NCBI GenBank assembly: GCA_947259395.1
Contig: CAMYMN010000039.1
Span: 1-41,191, forward strand
DNA: 41,191 nucleotides
Origin: an uncultured Gammaproteobacteria bacterium
GTDB lineage: Bacteria > Pseudomonadota > Gammaproteobacteria > Arenicellales > JAANXG01
Reading direction: 5' to 3'
A model generated the notes under the pieces. That model had not been told where the DNA came from. It saw nothing but the letters and a program-made list of their open reading frames with translations, and made no database searches. How positions within the stretch are numbered: the stretch's first letter is position 1; every line of letters starts with the position of its first letter. Position numbers and translations under genes: made by a program. Below, one piece after another: positions 1 through 7,007 of this stretch.

Positions 1-411
1 CTACTTCGGCCCCGAGCGCGGTGCGACCGCCAGCGGTGTCCACGCGATGATCGTCGAAGTGGAACCCGAGACCCTCGATGTCGAGGTTCAGCGCTACGTC
101 GTGGTGCACGACTGCGGAGAGGTGATCAATCCGTTGATTCTCGACGGCCAGATCCACGGGGGTGTGGCCCAGGGGATCGGCAACGCCTTCTACGAGCATC
201 TGGTGTTCAGCGAGGACGGCCAGTTGATGAATGCCTCGTTCATGGACTATTTGCTGCCGACGGCGCTCGATGTGCCGCGGGTCGAGATCGATCACGAAAC
301 GACCCCGTCGCCGCTCAACCCGCTGGGTATCAAAGGGGCCGGCGAAGCTGGGGCGATACCGGTGGGACCGCTTTTTGCGCAGGCCGTCGAGGATGCCCTG
401 GGCGAGGCCGG
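1..411 (+). CDS. CoxL/xanthine-dehydrogenase-type molybdenum hydroxylase large subunit, C-terminal fragment
   Basis: Reading from base 2 in frame with the ATG at 47, this encodes about 135 residues typical of the last part of a molybdenum hydroxylase catalytic subunit (aerobic CO dehydrogenase CoxL or a related aldehyde/xanthine oxidase). Visible are the cofactor-binding stretch GGVAQGIG and the GEAG segment holding the glutamate that serves as catalytic base in this superfamily. The gene starts upstream of the window. It does not end like CoxL: after the residues EDAL the same frame continues into the C-terminus of a TRAP permease, so this is a 3'-truncated fragment fused in frame. The substrate cannot be told from this part. 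The family is certain; whether the junction is biological or an assembly join is not known. Confidence 0.8.
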
Positions 412-637
412 GCTCGAGTTGCGCGATGAAGAGGGTAAGATGCTGGTGGACAACGTAGTCTTCGACAGTCCCGCGGAGAAGGCCGGCGTTGACTTCGACC
501 AGGAGATCCTCAACGTGCAGGTGCCCGCCGAGCGGCCACCCAAGCAACTGGTGTTCATCCCCGCGCTGGCGTTGCTCGCGTTGATCTGGTTCCTGCAACG
601 CGGACGCCGCACGAAGCAAACGCCAGCCACCGCCTAG
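412..637 (+). CDS. C-terminal end (DUF3394 region) of a fused TRAP transporter permease, attached to the CoxL fragment
   Basis: About 75 residues that do not belong to any molybdenum hydroxylase. They match what I know of the C-terminal DUF3394 extension of TAXI-type 4TM/12TM fused TRAP permeases: a DNVVFDSPAEKAG segment, then a basic-flanked hydrophobic helix (FIPALALLALIWFL) and a short polar tail. A UspA gene follows 41 nt downstream, as in many TRAP operons. The permease at 38832 runs off the window edge exactly where this fragment picks up; 38832-41191 plus 412-637 is 2586 nt, or 862 codons including the stop, in frame. I therefore regard this as the missing end of that permease or of an identical copy. 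Confidence 0.75.
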
Positions 638-678
638 CCACGGTTGCTAGCATCGATACAAGATTCTAGGAAAACGAC

Positions 679-1110
679 ATGTTCAAGACTCTACTCGTTC
701 CGATCAACATCGAAGACACCCGGCATAGCCAACACGCGATACAGGCCGCCATCGGCATCGCGCAGCGCGACGGCGCGGCGCTGCACGTGGTCACCGTGGT
801 GCCAGGCTTCGGCATGCCGCTGGTGGCCTCGTTTTTCCCCGCCGACGCGATGCAAGAGGCGAAAAAAGAAGTGGCCAAACGCCTGCACGACTATATCGCA
901 AAGACGGTTCCTGATGCGGTCAAGACCACACCCAAGATCATGGAGGGCAATCCCCCGGAATTGATCGTCGAGTACGCCGACGCCATTGGCGCCGATCTCA
1001 TCGTCATGCCGCCCCACGACCGCGGCGCAATCGATCAGGCGTTGTTGGGGTCGTGCACGACGAAGGTTACGCAGCACGCCCACTGCTCGGTGATGGTGGT
1101 GCGCGGTTGA
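679..1110 (+). CDS. universal stress protein, UspA family
   Basis: This 143-residue protein is a single Usp domain with a Rossmann-like fold. It begins MFKTLLVPIN and ends with the typical last strand (HCSVMVVRG). The nucleotide loop before the end reads DRGAIDQALLGS, so the final G-S pair is kept but the first glycine of the usual G-x2-G-x9-G(S/T) motif is replaced in MPPHDRG; ATP binding may be altered. Its place directly behind a TRAP permease C-terminus suggests a TeaD-like regulator bound to TRAP transport. TeaD is known to bind ATP and to modulate TeaABC in Halomonas. The start ATG at 679 fits the family's N-terminus. Confidence 0.88.
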   Translation: MFKTLLVPINIEDTRHSQHAIQAAIGIAQRDGAALHVVTVVPGFGMPLVASFFPADAMQEAKKEVAKRLHDYIAKTVPDAVKTTPKIMEGNPPELIVEYADAIGADLIVMPPHDRGAIDQALLGSCTTKVTQHAHCSVMVVRG

Positions 1111-1164
1111 CATGTTGTTGTCATCCTAAGGCGCCTTCCTTCTTGTCATATAAAGGATTTGTCT

Positions 1165-1345
1165 CAGAAGGGGTATGCTGGAGAAGGGAGGAGAAACGAT
1201 GCTGTCAAAGGCTATGAGCCTCTCGGGATGCGCCGTTCCCTCCCTTCACCAGCGGTTCCAAGAGCCTCTTTGAACAGGTCTCGTTAAATCGCCTTTAACG
1301 AATATGAACAGGCCAGGAACCGTACCATCAGCACTGTGAGAGGAT
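1165..1345 (+). ncRNA. putative IS110 bridge RNA in the left non-coding end
   Basis: The leader before the transposase holds two clear stem-loops: a 9-bp stem 1183-1191/1239-1247 extended by aacg/cgtt (1195-1198/1234-1237), and a perfect 8-bp stem 1281-1288/1294-1301 with a 5-nt loop. IS110 elements are known to transcribe this region as a bridge RNA whose internal loops pair with target and donor DNA. Placement and structure fit; the exact RNA ends and guide loops cannot be assigned by eye. Confidence 0.6.
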
Positions 1346-1353
1346 AGAAGAAA

Positions 1354-2394
1354 ATGATGAACAAGGCACGTACTTTTGAGCCATTTTGTCGCTGTACTGG
1401 CCTTGGAATCGATGTTTCCAAGGCATCCCTGGCGGTGGTCGGGGTCGAGGGAGAAACAGTGTGGCGTATGGAGATTGCCAATATAGTGGAGGCCATTGAG
1501 GCCCTGGCCAAATCGCTGAGTGAGGGCGGCTATCGCCACAAGGTGGTGTGTGAATCGACCGGGCATTACCATTTGTTGCTGGGGCTGATCATGGCCCGTC
1601 ATGGGCTGGATTTACGGATTATCAATCCGTTGCAATCGAGCAAACATCAGCAATCACGGATCCGCAAAACCAAGACCGATAGCATCGATGCTTATGTGCT
1701 GGCGACCATGTGCGAGACCGAGCGAGACTTGCCTGCGGCGCCCCATTTGCAGCCTACGCAGGTGTTGATTCGCCTAAAACAAGGGCAATTGCACGCCTTG
1801 GATAAGCAGCTGCAACGGTTGACGCAGAGTGTGAACGCCTATGCTGAGACCTATGCCCAGTTAGGCTTGGAATCGAGTGCCAGTGCGGTGGCACTCCAAC
1901 AGGGGATCGCGGCACTAAAGGCCACCAAGCGGCACCTACAAAAAGAGTTGGAGGCGCTGTTCGCACAGGGCGAACACAATGACGTCGATATGGCCAAACT
2001 GCGCGCCGTGCCGGGCTTCTCACCGATGGTCGCCGGCCTGGTCAGCACCGCTTTTGATCGTCAAGCCAAGAGCGACCGGTCGTGGGTTGCCTATGCGGGC
2101 CTGGACGTCAGCATCCGGGAGAGCGGCACATGGCGCGGTCGCGGAAAGCTGACCAAACGCGGCAACAGTTTCTTACGCAAACGATTGTATTGTGCGGCAT
2201 GGGGTGCGGTGATGAACTACGATGAGGTACGTCATTATTACGATACCCTCAAGGCGGCCGGTCGGAATCACGTTGAAGCGTTGTGCATCATTGCGCGGAA
2301 GTTATTACGCATTGCCTACACCATCCTGGTGAAGGGCAAGGAATATGACCCAGCCCTTGCCTTCGCCAGGCAAATTGTTGACAAGTCGCTTTAA
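1354..2394 (+). CDS. IS110-family transposase (DEDD/serine recombinase)
   Basis: This 346-residue recombinase has the IS110 layout. The N-terminal RuvC-like DEDD domain has D20 (GIDVSK), E67 (CESTGHY), D109 and D112 (TKTDSIDAY). A coiled middle lies at about 140-200. The C-terminal Transposase_20 domain contains AVPGF, then AYAGLDVSIRESG with the candidate catalytic serine, then the basic RGRGKLTKRGNSFLRKRLY stretch. No frameshift or stop is present, so the element may be active. The AAAATGATGAAC start gives two adjacent ATGs; the first is used here. It acts with the upstream bridge RNA to move the element by RNA-guided recombination, as shown for IS621. Confidence 0.93.
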   Translation: MMNKARTFEPFCRCTGLGIDVSKASLAVVGVEGETVWRMEIANIVEAIEALAKSLSEGGYRHKVVCESTGHYHLLLGLIMARHGLDLRIINPLQSSKHQQSRIRKTKTDSIDAYVLATMCETERDLPAAPHLQPTQVLIRLKQGQLHALDKQLQRLTQSVNAYAETYAQLGLESSASAVALQQGIAALKATKRHLQKELEALFAQGEHNDVDMAKLRAVPGFSPMVAGLVSTAFDRQAKSDRSWVAYAGLDVSIRESGTWRGRGKLTKRGNSFLRKRLYCAAWGAVMNYDEVRHYYDTLKAAGRNHVEALCIIARKLLRIAYTILVKGKEYDPALAFARQIVDKSL

Positions 2395-2470
2395 CAGGCA
2401 TCCTGAGGCATTTAACCGCCTGTCCTGCCTGAAGTTCCCCTGCTGTGCGGGGACAAGCGCAGGTAATGAA

Positions 2471-2585
2471 TCTCACTGTCTTGAGCTCGCCGCCATCATT
2501 AATCACGGTAAGATGCCTCGCTACGCTCGGCACGACCAACAGCAGTTCGTATTCCTCACTGCATTCGGAATGAAAGTTCAGTGTT
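2471..2585. repeat. dispersed intergenic repeat (family A), right part after the IS110 insertion
   Basis: This stretch holds no gene. It resembles the sequences at 30561-30650 and 34630-34699: shared pieces are ctcgctacgctcggcacgac / cccgctgtgctcggtacaac and ctcactg..ttcggaatga / ctcactgcggtcggaatgac. The left part of the same repeat (gtcatcctaagg) lies at 1120-1158, on the other side of the IS. Short apparent reading frames across it are not genes. Confidence 0.6.
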
Positions 2586-2618
2586 CGGAACAACGTAACA
2601 TATCCTCAGTGATTGCGG

Positions 2619-4640
2619 TCAATAGATCTGTATCAGGCGCGGCGGGCCGGCTGCCAGTCGATCTACCTGCAACAACGTCAACCGATTAGCACCCTCTTTA
2701 AAGGCCAGCTCGGGAAGCAGCGCGGAAAATTCCACACGTTCACCGGACGCACCCGGGTAGGTGCGCGTGACCGCCTCAATGCGGCCATTGAGCGCCACGG
2801 CTATGATCCCAGGGGGGTTTCCCGAAACATGACCCACGACGTGGGCAGGAACAAACGACTCGCGCCGCACATCCTCATACAAACGTGCGTTCATCACCAC
2901 CGCTGACCGACGAGCAGGACGTTCTATCTGAAGTTGGTTCAGGCGTTGGCCAACTAAATCCCCGGCAAACCCGCCATCACCGGTTTCTTCACCCCAGCGC
3001 CGGCGCGTGCGGTCACTCGGGATCATCAGATCAGAGGGTAACCGCCACTGCCGCCAACCGTCGAACATGGTCTTGTGAGATCGCTCGGGCCCGGTGAATG
3101 GCGAGCGGCCGTCCGTTGGCCAATCCAGCGGTAAACCCAGGACATCGGCGATCGCCGGTAAGATATCCACCAATTCCACGTTACGATCGCTGACCACACC
3201 GCGTTTCTGTTTCGGCGTTTTGATGAACAACGGCACACCGGCTATATCCCGTTGATTGACTTCACTGATGCCACGCCGCAGATCACCGGCGCGGATGCTG
3301 ACACCGTGATCTGCGGTGATGATGATCAGCGCCTCGTCGTATAGTTTTTGTTGCTGCAGCCGTGCGATAAGATTTCCAACGATGCGATCCACGAACCGCA
3401 CTTGCAGCACGAACCGCTGTGTCGCTTCCGCCAAAGCCAGTGAATCGTCGGACCACACATCCAGATTGTTGCGCTTGTGGATGCCGCGGATGAGGGCGTG
3501 CCGGAAATAGATGGTCCCCGAAGGAAAATACTCGTAAGGCATGTGCGGCAAGTTGGAGTGCATGAAATATAATCTCGGCGCCGGCGAAGCTTCAATCGAC
3601 CGAATAAACTCCTGCGCCTGCCGGTGGCGGCCATAGTCGTCAATATCCGCCGCCCGTTGATCCATTCTGAATATTCCGAAGTCGGCCCACGCCTGATTGA
3701 TGGGCGGCAGCTTGGCGCGCCACGGCGGCGGCGTCACGATATGCATATAAACGGTTGTCACGTCCAATATCAGACGGCGCACTGTGTTTAACGAAGCGCT
3801 GCGCAAGGACCGCGAACACACATCTGTTGGACAAAGATCGGTAAGCGGTTCGGAAACCCGCATTTGGTACGTACCGGATAACAGCGTGAACAGGTTGCGT
3901 GGATAATCGTTGACCGTCGGCGCCCGCACCTGGCCCACAATCTTGTACTGGCCGGTCAAGATCGCCGGTAACGCCCACTCAGTGCGGGTATCGACCGCGG
4001 TGGCGTTACGAAACCAATAACTCCCGTTCGCCAACTTGGCAAAATTGGGAAACCGCTCGGCATCGATCGAAGGCCCACCGCCGGTCAACACCGAGGTCGG
4101 CAACTCGTCAAACACCACCATCACAATCGGCGGCGTCGCGTGCGCACGCGCGGTTGATGTCTTTGGCGTTGCGTCCGGTGCAAACAAATACTTGGATACC
4201 GGCTCGGTGAGAATAAATATCGCCGGAAACACGATTACCGCGGGCGTTAATACAGTCACCACGGCGCGCCCGGCGCGGGTTGCGGTATACCCCCACAACG
4301 CCAGCAGCCAAATCAACGTCGCAAAGATCCCGGCGATCACCCATGGGATCGTCACCAGCTTCCATACCGCCGCATACACGATCAGGGCCACCAACACGGC
4401 GATCACGATGGTGTGCAGCACCAACCCAGTAGCGCGGTGGATCTTCCCTACCAGCGACAGCATTCCCCACAACGAGACCGGGATCAAGAAACTCAGCACG
4501 CCGGCGAGGGCGAGGATTTGGAGGCCGGTGAGGTGATGCGCAGTCAAAAACGCCGGGTAGCGGCCCATGAGGTCATAAACCGGTTGCGCGACCGCGAATC
4601 CCCACAGCACGAGCAGATGATATTTCGGCGGTAGTATCAC
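2619..4640 (-). CDS. membrane-anchored sulfatase/phosphotransferase-fold protein
   Basis: This 673-residue protein has about five N-terminal membrane helices (to ~residue 150) followed by a periplasmic alkaline-phosphatase-superfamily domain of sulfatase type (PF00884). Visible motifs are VMVVFDELPTS (first metal aspartate), TRTEWALPAILTG (nucleophile region, with threonine and no cysteine), SNLPHMPYEY, and IIITADHGVS with the metal D-H pair. A threonine nucleophile is the pattern of phosphoglycerol and phosphoethanolamine transferases (LtaS/EptA-like), so transfer of a phospho-group to an envelope glycan or lipid is more likely than sulfate hydrolysis. The start is GTG (4638-4640). It is divergent from the DPGSGS and methyltransferase genes and probably belongs to the same function. 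The substrate is unknown. Confidence 0.85.
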   Translation of the reverse strand: MILPPKYHLLVLWGFAVAQPVYDLMGRYPAFLTAHHLTGLQILALAGVLSFLIPVSLWGMLSLVGKIHRATGLVLHTIVIAVLVALIVYAAVWKLVTIPWVIAGIFATLIWLLALWGYTATRAGRAVVTVLTPAVIVFPAIFILTEPVSKYLFAPDATPKTSTARAHATPPIVMVVFDELPTSVLTGGGPSIDAERFPNFAKLANGSYWFRNATAVDTRTEWALPAILTGQYKIVGQVRAPTVNDYPRNLFTLLSGTYQMRVSEPLTDLCPTDVCSRSLRSASLNTVRRLILDVTTVYMHIVTPPPWRAKLPPINQAWADFGIFRMDQRAADIDDYGRHRQAQEFIRSIEASPAPRLYFMHSNLPHMPYEYFPSGTIYFRHALIRGIHKRNNLDVWSDDSLALAEATQRFVLQVRFVDRIVGNLIARLQQQKLYDEALIIITADHGVSIRAGDLRRGISEVNQRDIAGVPLFIKTPKQKRGVVSDRNVELVDILPAIADVLGLPLDWPTDGRSPFTGPERSHKTMFDGWRQWRLPSDLMIPSDRTRRRWGEETGDGGFAGDLVGQRLNQLQIERPARRSAVVMNARLYEDVRRESFVPAHVVGHVSGNPPGIIAVALNGRIEAVTRTYPGASGERVEFSALLPELAFKEGANRLTLLQVDRLAAGPPRLIQIY

Positions 4641-4700
4641 GCGTGATTTACGGATGCTGACTATACTTGGAGCAAGTTTGGCAAAGATATTACAATACCC

Positions 4701-4713
4701 TGAGTGTCACTCA
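4701..4713. promoter_or_regulatory. palindrome in the divergent promoter region, possible operator
   Basis: The sequence tgagtgtcactca has perfect 6-bp arms around one central base and lies midway between the divergent starts at 4640 and 4742. Its place suggests a shared operator for the cassette. No named regulator can be assigned, and no strong -35/-10 pair was recognised. Confidence 0.3.
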
Positions 4714-4741
4714 ATCCACACCGCAAACGGAAATCTCATAG

Positions 4742-4966
4742 ATGAGCTATTTACGCGTCTTGGCCCCGGTAACCGCTGGGTTTGGCCTGTTCAGCGCCCC
4801 CGCCTTTGGGTACATGGACCCGGGCAGCGGCAGCCTGTTGCTGCAGATCATCCTCGGTGGACTCGCGGGTCTGGCCGTCGCCGGTAAATTGTTTTGGCAC
4901 CGCATCATATCTTTCTTCCGCCCGCAACGACAGGAACCGGAATCCGCTGACGCCGAGGACGGTTGA
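4742..4966 (+). CDS. small membrane protein with DPGSGS motif
   Basis: This 74-residue protein has two hydrophobic stretches, residues ~5-22 and ~30-48. Between them is the invariant-looking motif YMDPGSGSLLLQ. A KLFWHRIISFF segment and an acidic tail follow. I recall this short family (Y-x-DPG-[ST]-GS-x3-Q) as a recurrent, uncharacterised neighbour of sulfatase-fold and methyltransferase genes, but I know no function for it. It is divergent from the sulfatase-fold gene and 44 nt upstream of the NoeA-like gene, so the last two are likely co-transcribed. The ATG at 4742 places the first helix at the N-terminus; no strong ribosome-binding site is visible. It may be a scaffold or subunit for the envelope-modifying partners. 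Confidence 0.75.
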   Translation: MSYLRVLAPVTAGFGLFSAPAFGYMDPGSGSLLLQIILGGLAGLAVAGKLFWHRIISFFRPQRQEPESADAEDG

Positions 4967-5010
4967 GTCTCCCGCGCAGCGCAGATTAGGCGACTAACCT
5001 CTAACTTTCA

Positions 5011-6420
5011 ATGACCGACATGCAACTCGAACCGGGATCATTCCGGGACCGGCATGGTCGCGTGTTCTATGTCGATGACCGGGTGTATCGCGGTTTGAGC
5101 GCCAAGGCCCTTGCGGACTGGGAATCGTTGTCGCAGACCGGCTTTTTTGAGCGCTCCATGGCCCGCGGAGACATCGTCACCACACAGCAGGTCAATCCAG
5201 ATCAGGTGCCGGGGGCACCGCAACAGGCCGGAACCTGGGCCGGGTTTTTGCAGCACGCCACCGTGCCGTTCGTGAGTTACCCTTACGAATGGTCGTTCAG
5301 CATGTTGCAAGACGCGGCGCGGTTGCATCTGCGCTTGCTCGCCGAGGCATTGGATGAGGATTTCATATTAAAAGATGCCTCTGCCTACAATGTGCAATGG
5401 CTGGGCGCGGCTCCCGTGTTTATCGACATTCCTTCTTTCGAACGCCGGGCGCCGGGGCATCCGTGGGCAGGCTATCGGCAATTTTGTCAGCTATTTCTGT
5501 ATCCATTGATGCTGCAGGCTTATAAGGACATCAGCTTTAGACCGTGGTTGCGCGGGCAGATCGACGGCGTTGAACCGCAGGCAATGGCCGGCCTGTTCAC
5601 CGGCCGTTCGCGCTTCAAACCAGGTGTGCTCACCCACGTGACGCTGCAGGCGCAGCTCCAAGCCAAAGCAAGCGACACCAAACGCAATGTGAAGTCAGAC
5701 CTCGAACGCGCCGGCTTCAACAAGTCGATGATCGAGGCGAATGTGAAGCGGCTGCGTCGCCTGGTGGAACGTCTGACTTGGCGCCGATCAAGATCCGAGT
5801 GGTCACATTACACGGAACTTGGTCACTATTCGGACGCGGACAAAAATGCCAAGGCCGATTTCGTGCGCCGCGCCGCCGCCACCCAGCACTGGGCTTTGGT
5901 CTGGGACATCGGCGCCAATACCGGCGCATTCTCCCGCATCGCCGCCGACCACGCTGACTACGTCGTCGCCATGGATGCGGATGAACTTGCGGTGGAACGC
6001 ATGTATCGATCACTGCGCGAACAAAACGAATCCCGCATACTTCCACTGGTCGTCAACCTCGCTGATGTCTCGCCCGCCCTCGGCTGGCGGGGCATGGAAC
6101 GAAAAAGCCTGACTGAGCGTCAGCTGCCACAGTTGACGATGTGTCTGGCGTTGATGCACCACATCGTTATCGGTGCGAATATACCGCTGCAGGAGTTCGT
6201 AGACTGGCTGGCGGAGTTGAACAGCGCACTGATCATTGAATTCATCAGTAAACAAGACCCGATGGTGCAGCAGTTGTTACGCAACAAGGACGATGTTTAC
6301 GAGGACTATGACGAGACTATTTTTGAAAATTCAATAAAACGTGCATATAACATTACCGATAAGCAAACACTCGGCAACGGCGATCGGATACTGTACTTTG
6401 TTCAATCAAAATCGGCATGA
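5011..6420 (+). CDS. NoeA-like protein: kinase-like N-terminal half plus SAM-dependent methyltransferase
   Basis: This 469-residue soluble protein has two halves. Residues ~290-465 form a class I methyltransferase with motif I as VWDIGANTGAFSRIA and the acidic end of strand 2 as VAMDAD. The whole resembles rhizobial NoeA, a host-specificity protein of unclear chemistry. The N-terminal half carries a pattern reminiscent of a phosphotransferase catalytic core: D122-x4-N127 in LKDASAYNVQW, then D139 in PVFIDIPSF, like the catalytic loop and metal aspartate of aminoglycoside- or Kdo-kinase folds. It could therefore be bifunctional. Its neighbours suggest a role in modifying a surface glycan or lipid. 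The methyltransferase is confident; the kinase reading is an inference from spacing only. Confidence 0.8.
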   Translation: MTDMQLEPGSFRDRHGRVFYVDDRVYRGLSAKALADWESLSQTGFFERSMARGDIVTTQQVNPDQVPGAPQQAGTWAGFLQHATVPFVSYPYEWSFSMLQDAARLHLRLLAEALDEDFILKDASAYNVQWLGAAPVFIDIPSFERRAPGHPWAGYRQFCQLFLYPLMLQAYKDISFRPWLRGQIDGVEPQAMAGLFTGRSRFKPGVLTHVTLQAQLQAKASDTKRNVKSDLERAGFNKSMIEANVKRLRRLVERLTWRRSRSEWSHYTELGHYSDADKNAKADFVRRAAATQHWALVWDIGANTGAFSRIAADHADYVVAMDADELAVERMYRSLREQNESRILPLVVNLADVSPALGWRGMERKSLTERQLPQLTMCLALMHHIVIGANIPLQEFVDWLAELNSALIIEFISKQDPMVQQLLRNKDDVYEDYDETIFENSIKRAYNITDKQTLGNGDRILYFVQSKSA

Positions 6421-6424
6421 AATA

Positions 6425-6992
6425 ATGGACAACGACGACGTCGACGTCATACAAAAAGAAACCGTCTTCAAAGGCTATGTCGCCGTTGATCGTTACCGGC
6501 TGCGTCACCGGCTGCACGGTGGCGGCATGAGTGATGTGCTCGACCGGGAAGTGGTGGAACGCGGTCACGTCTCAGCGGTGCTACCGGTGGATTTTGCGCG
6601 TGACCAAGTTGTGTTAATCAGAACATCCTTGGTTGATGGAATGCGTCGCAGGAATTATCGAACCCAATGAAACCGCAGAACAGGTTGCCCGCCGCGAGGC
6701 ATTGGAGGAGGCCGGATGCCGGGTGGATGTGTTGATCCCGGTGCAGCGGTTTTTCACCACTCCGGGCGCCTTAACCGAGAATGTGCAACTGTTCTGCGGC
6801 GTCGCCGACAGCCGCGGCATTGGCGGTGTACATGGTGCGGTACACGAAGGCGAAGATATCAAGGTGCACGTCGTCCCCGTAGACAAGGCCCTTCAGATGG
6901 TCGATCGCGGCGAAATCAAGAACGCCATTACGCTGATCGCGCTGCAATGGCTGGCGATCCATTATCATGATCTCAAGAATCAAGGGCACTGA
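6425..6992 (+). pseudogene. ADP-ribose pyrophosphatase (NudF-like Nudix hydrolase), internal deletion with frameshift
   Basis: The first ~60 codons (ATG 6425) read as the N-terminal strand domain of an ADP-ribose/nucleoside-diphosphate-sugar pyrophosphatase, up to VVLI at about 6618. The frame then fails and stops near 6668. The continuation (WLMECVAGIIEP, from ~6630) lies in another frame and carries a complete Nudix box: G-I-I-E-P-N-E-x7-REALEEAG. Family members have roughly a dozen more residues (EQFRPG...HP) between VVLI and WLMEC, so a short out-of-frame deletion of some tens of bases explains both changes. The gene sits between the NoeA-like gene and the CDF gene on the same strand. It is either a true pseudogene or carries a sequencing/assembly error at ~6620-6632. 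Confidence 0.8.
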
Positions 6993-7007
6993 GCGAAGCG
7001 CGACGGC

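Larger units (their letters stand above)
1159..2470 (+). mobile_element. IS110-family insertion sequence, complete
   Basis: The limits were inferred by comparison with sibling dispersed repeats. The left flank ends in aaaggat (to 1158) and the right flank resumes with tctcactg (from 2471). An uninterrupted sibling at 30554 reads aaaggatctta and another at 34625 reads gaaggatctcac. This gives an element of about 1.31 kb with a 195-nt left non-coding end, a 346-codon transposase and a 76-nt right end, which fits the IS110 group (long structured leader before the gene). The ends may be off by one or two bases because the core dinucleotide is shared. IS110 elements make no target duplication, and none was seen. 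Insertion into REP-like repeats is a known habit of the family. Confidence 0.8.

Noticed and set aside
2345-2906. Short plus-strand frames overlapping the IS right end and the sulfatase-fold gene
   Set aside because: They run through the end of the transposase gene, the family A repeat and the antisense of a confirmed gene.
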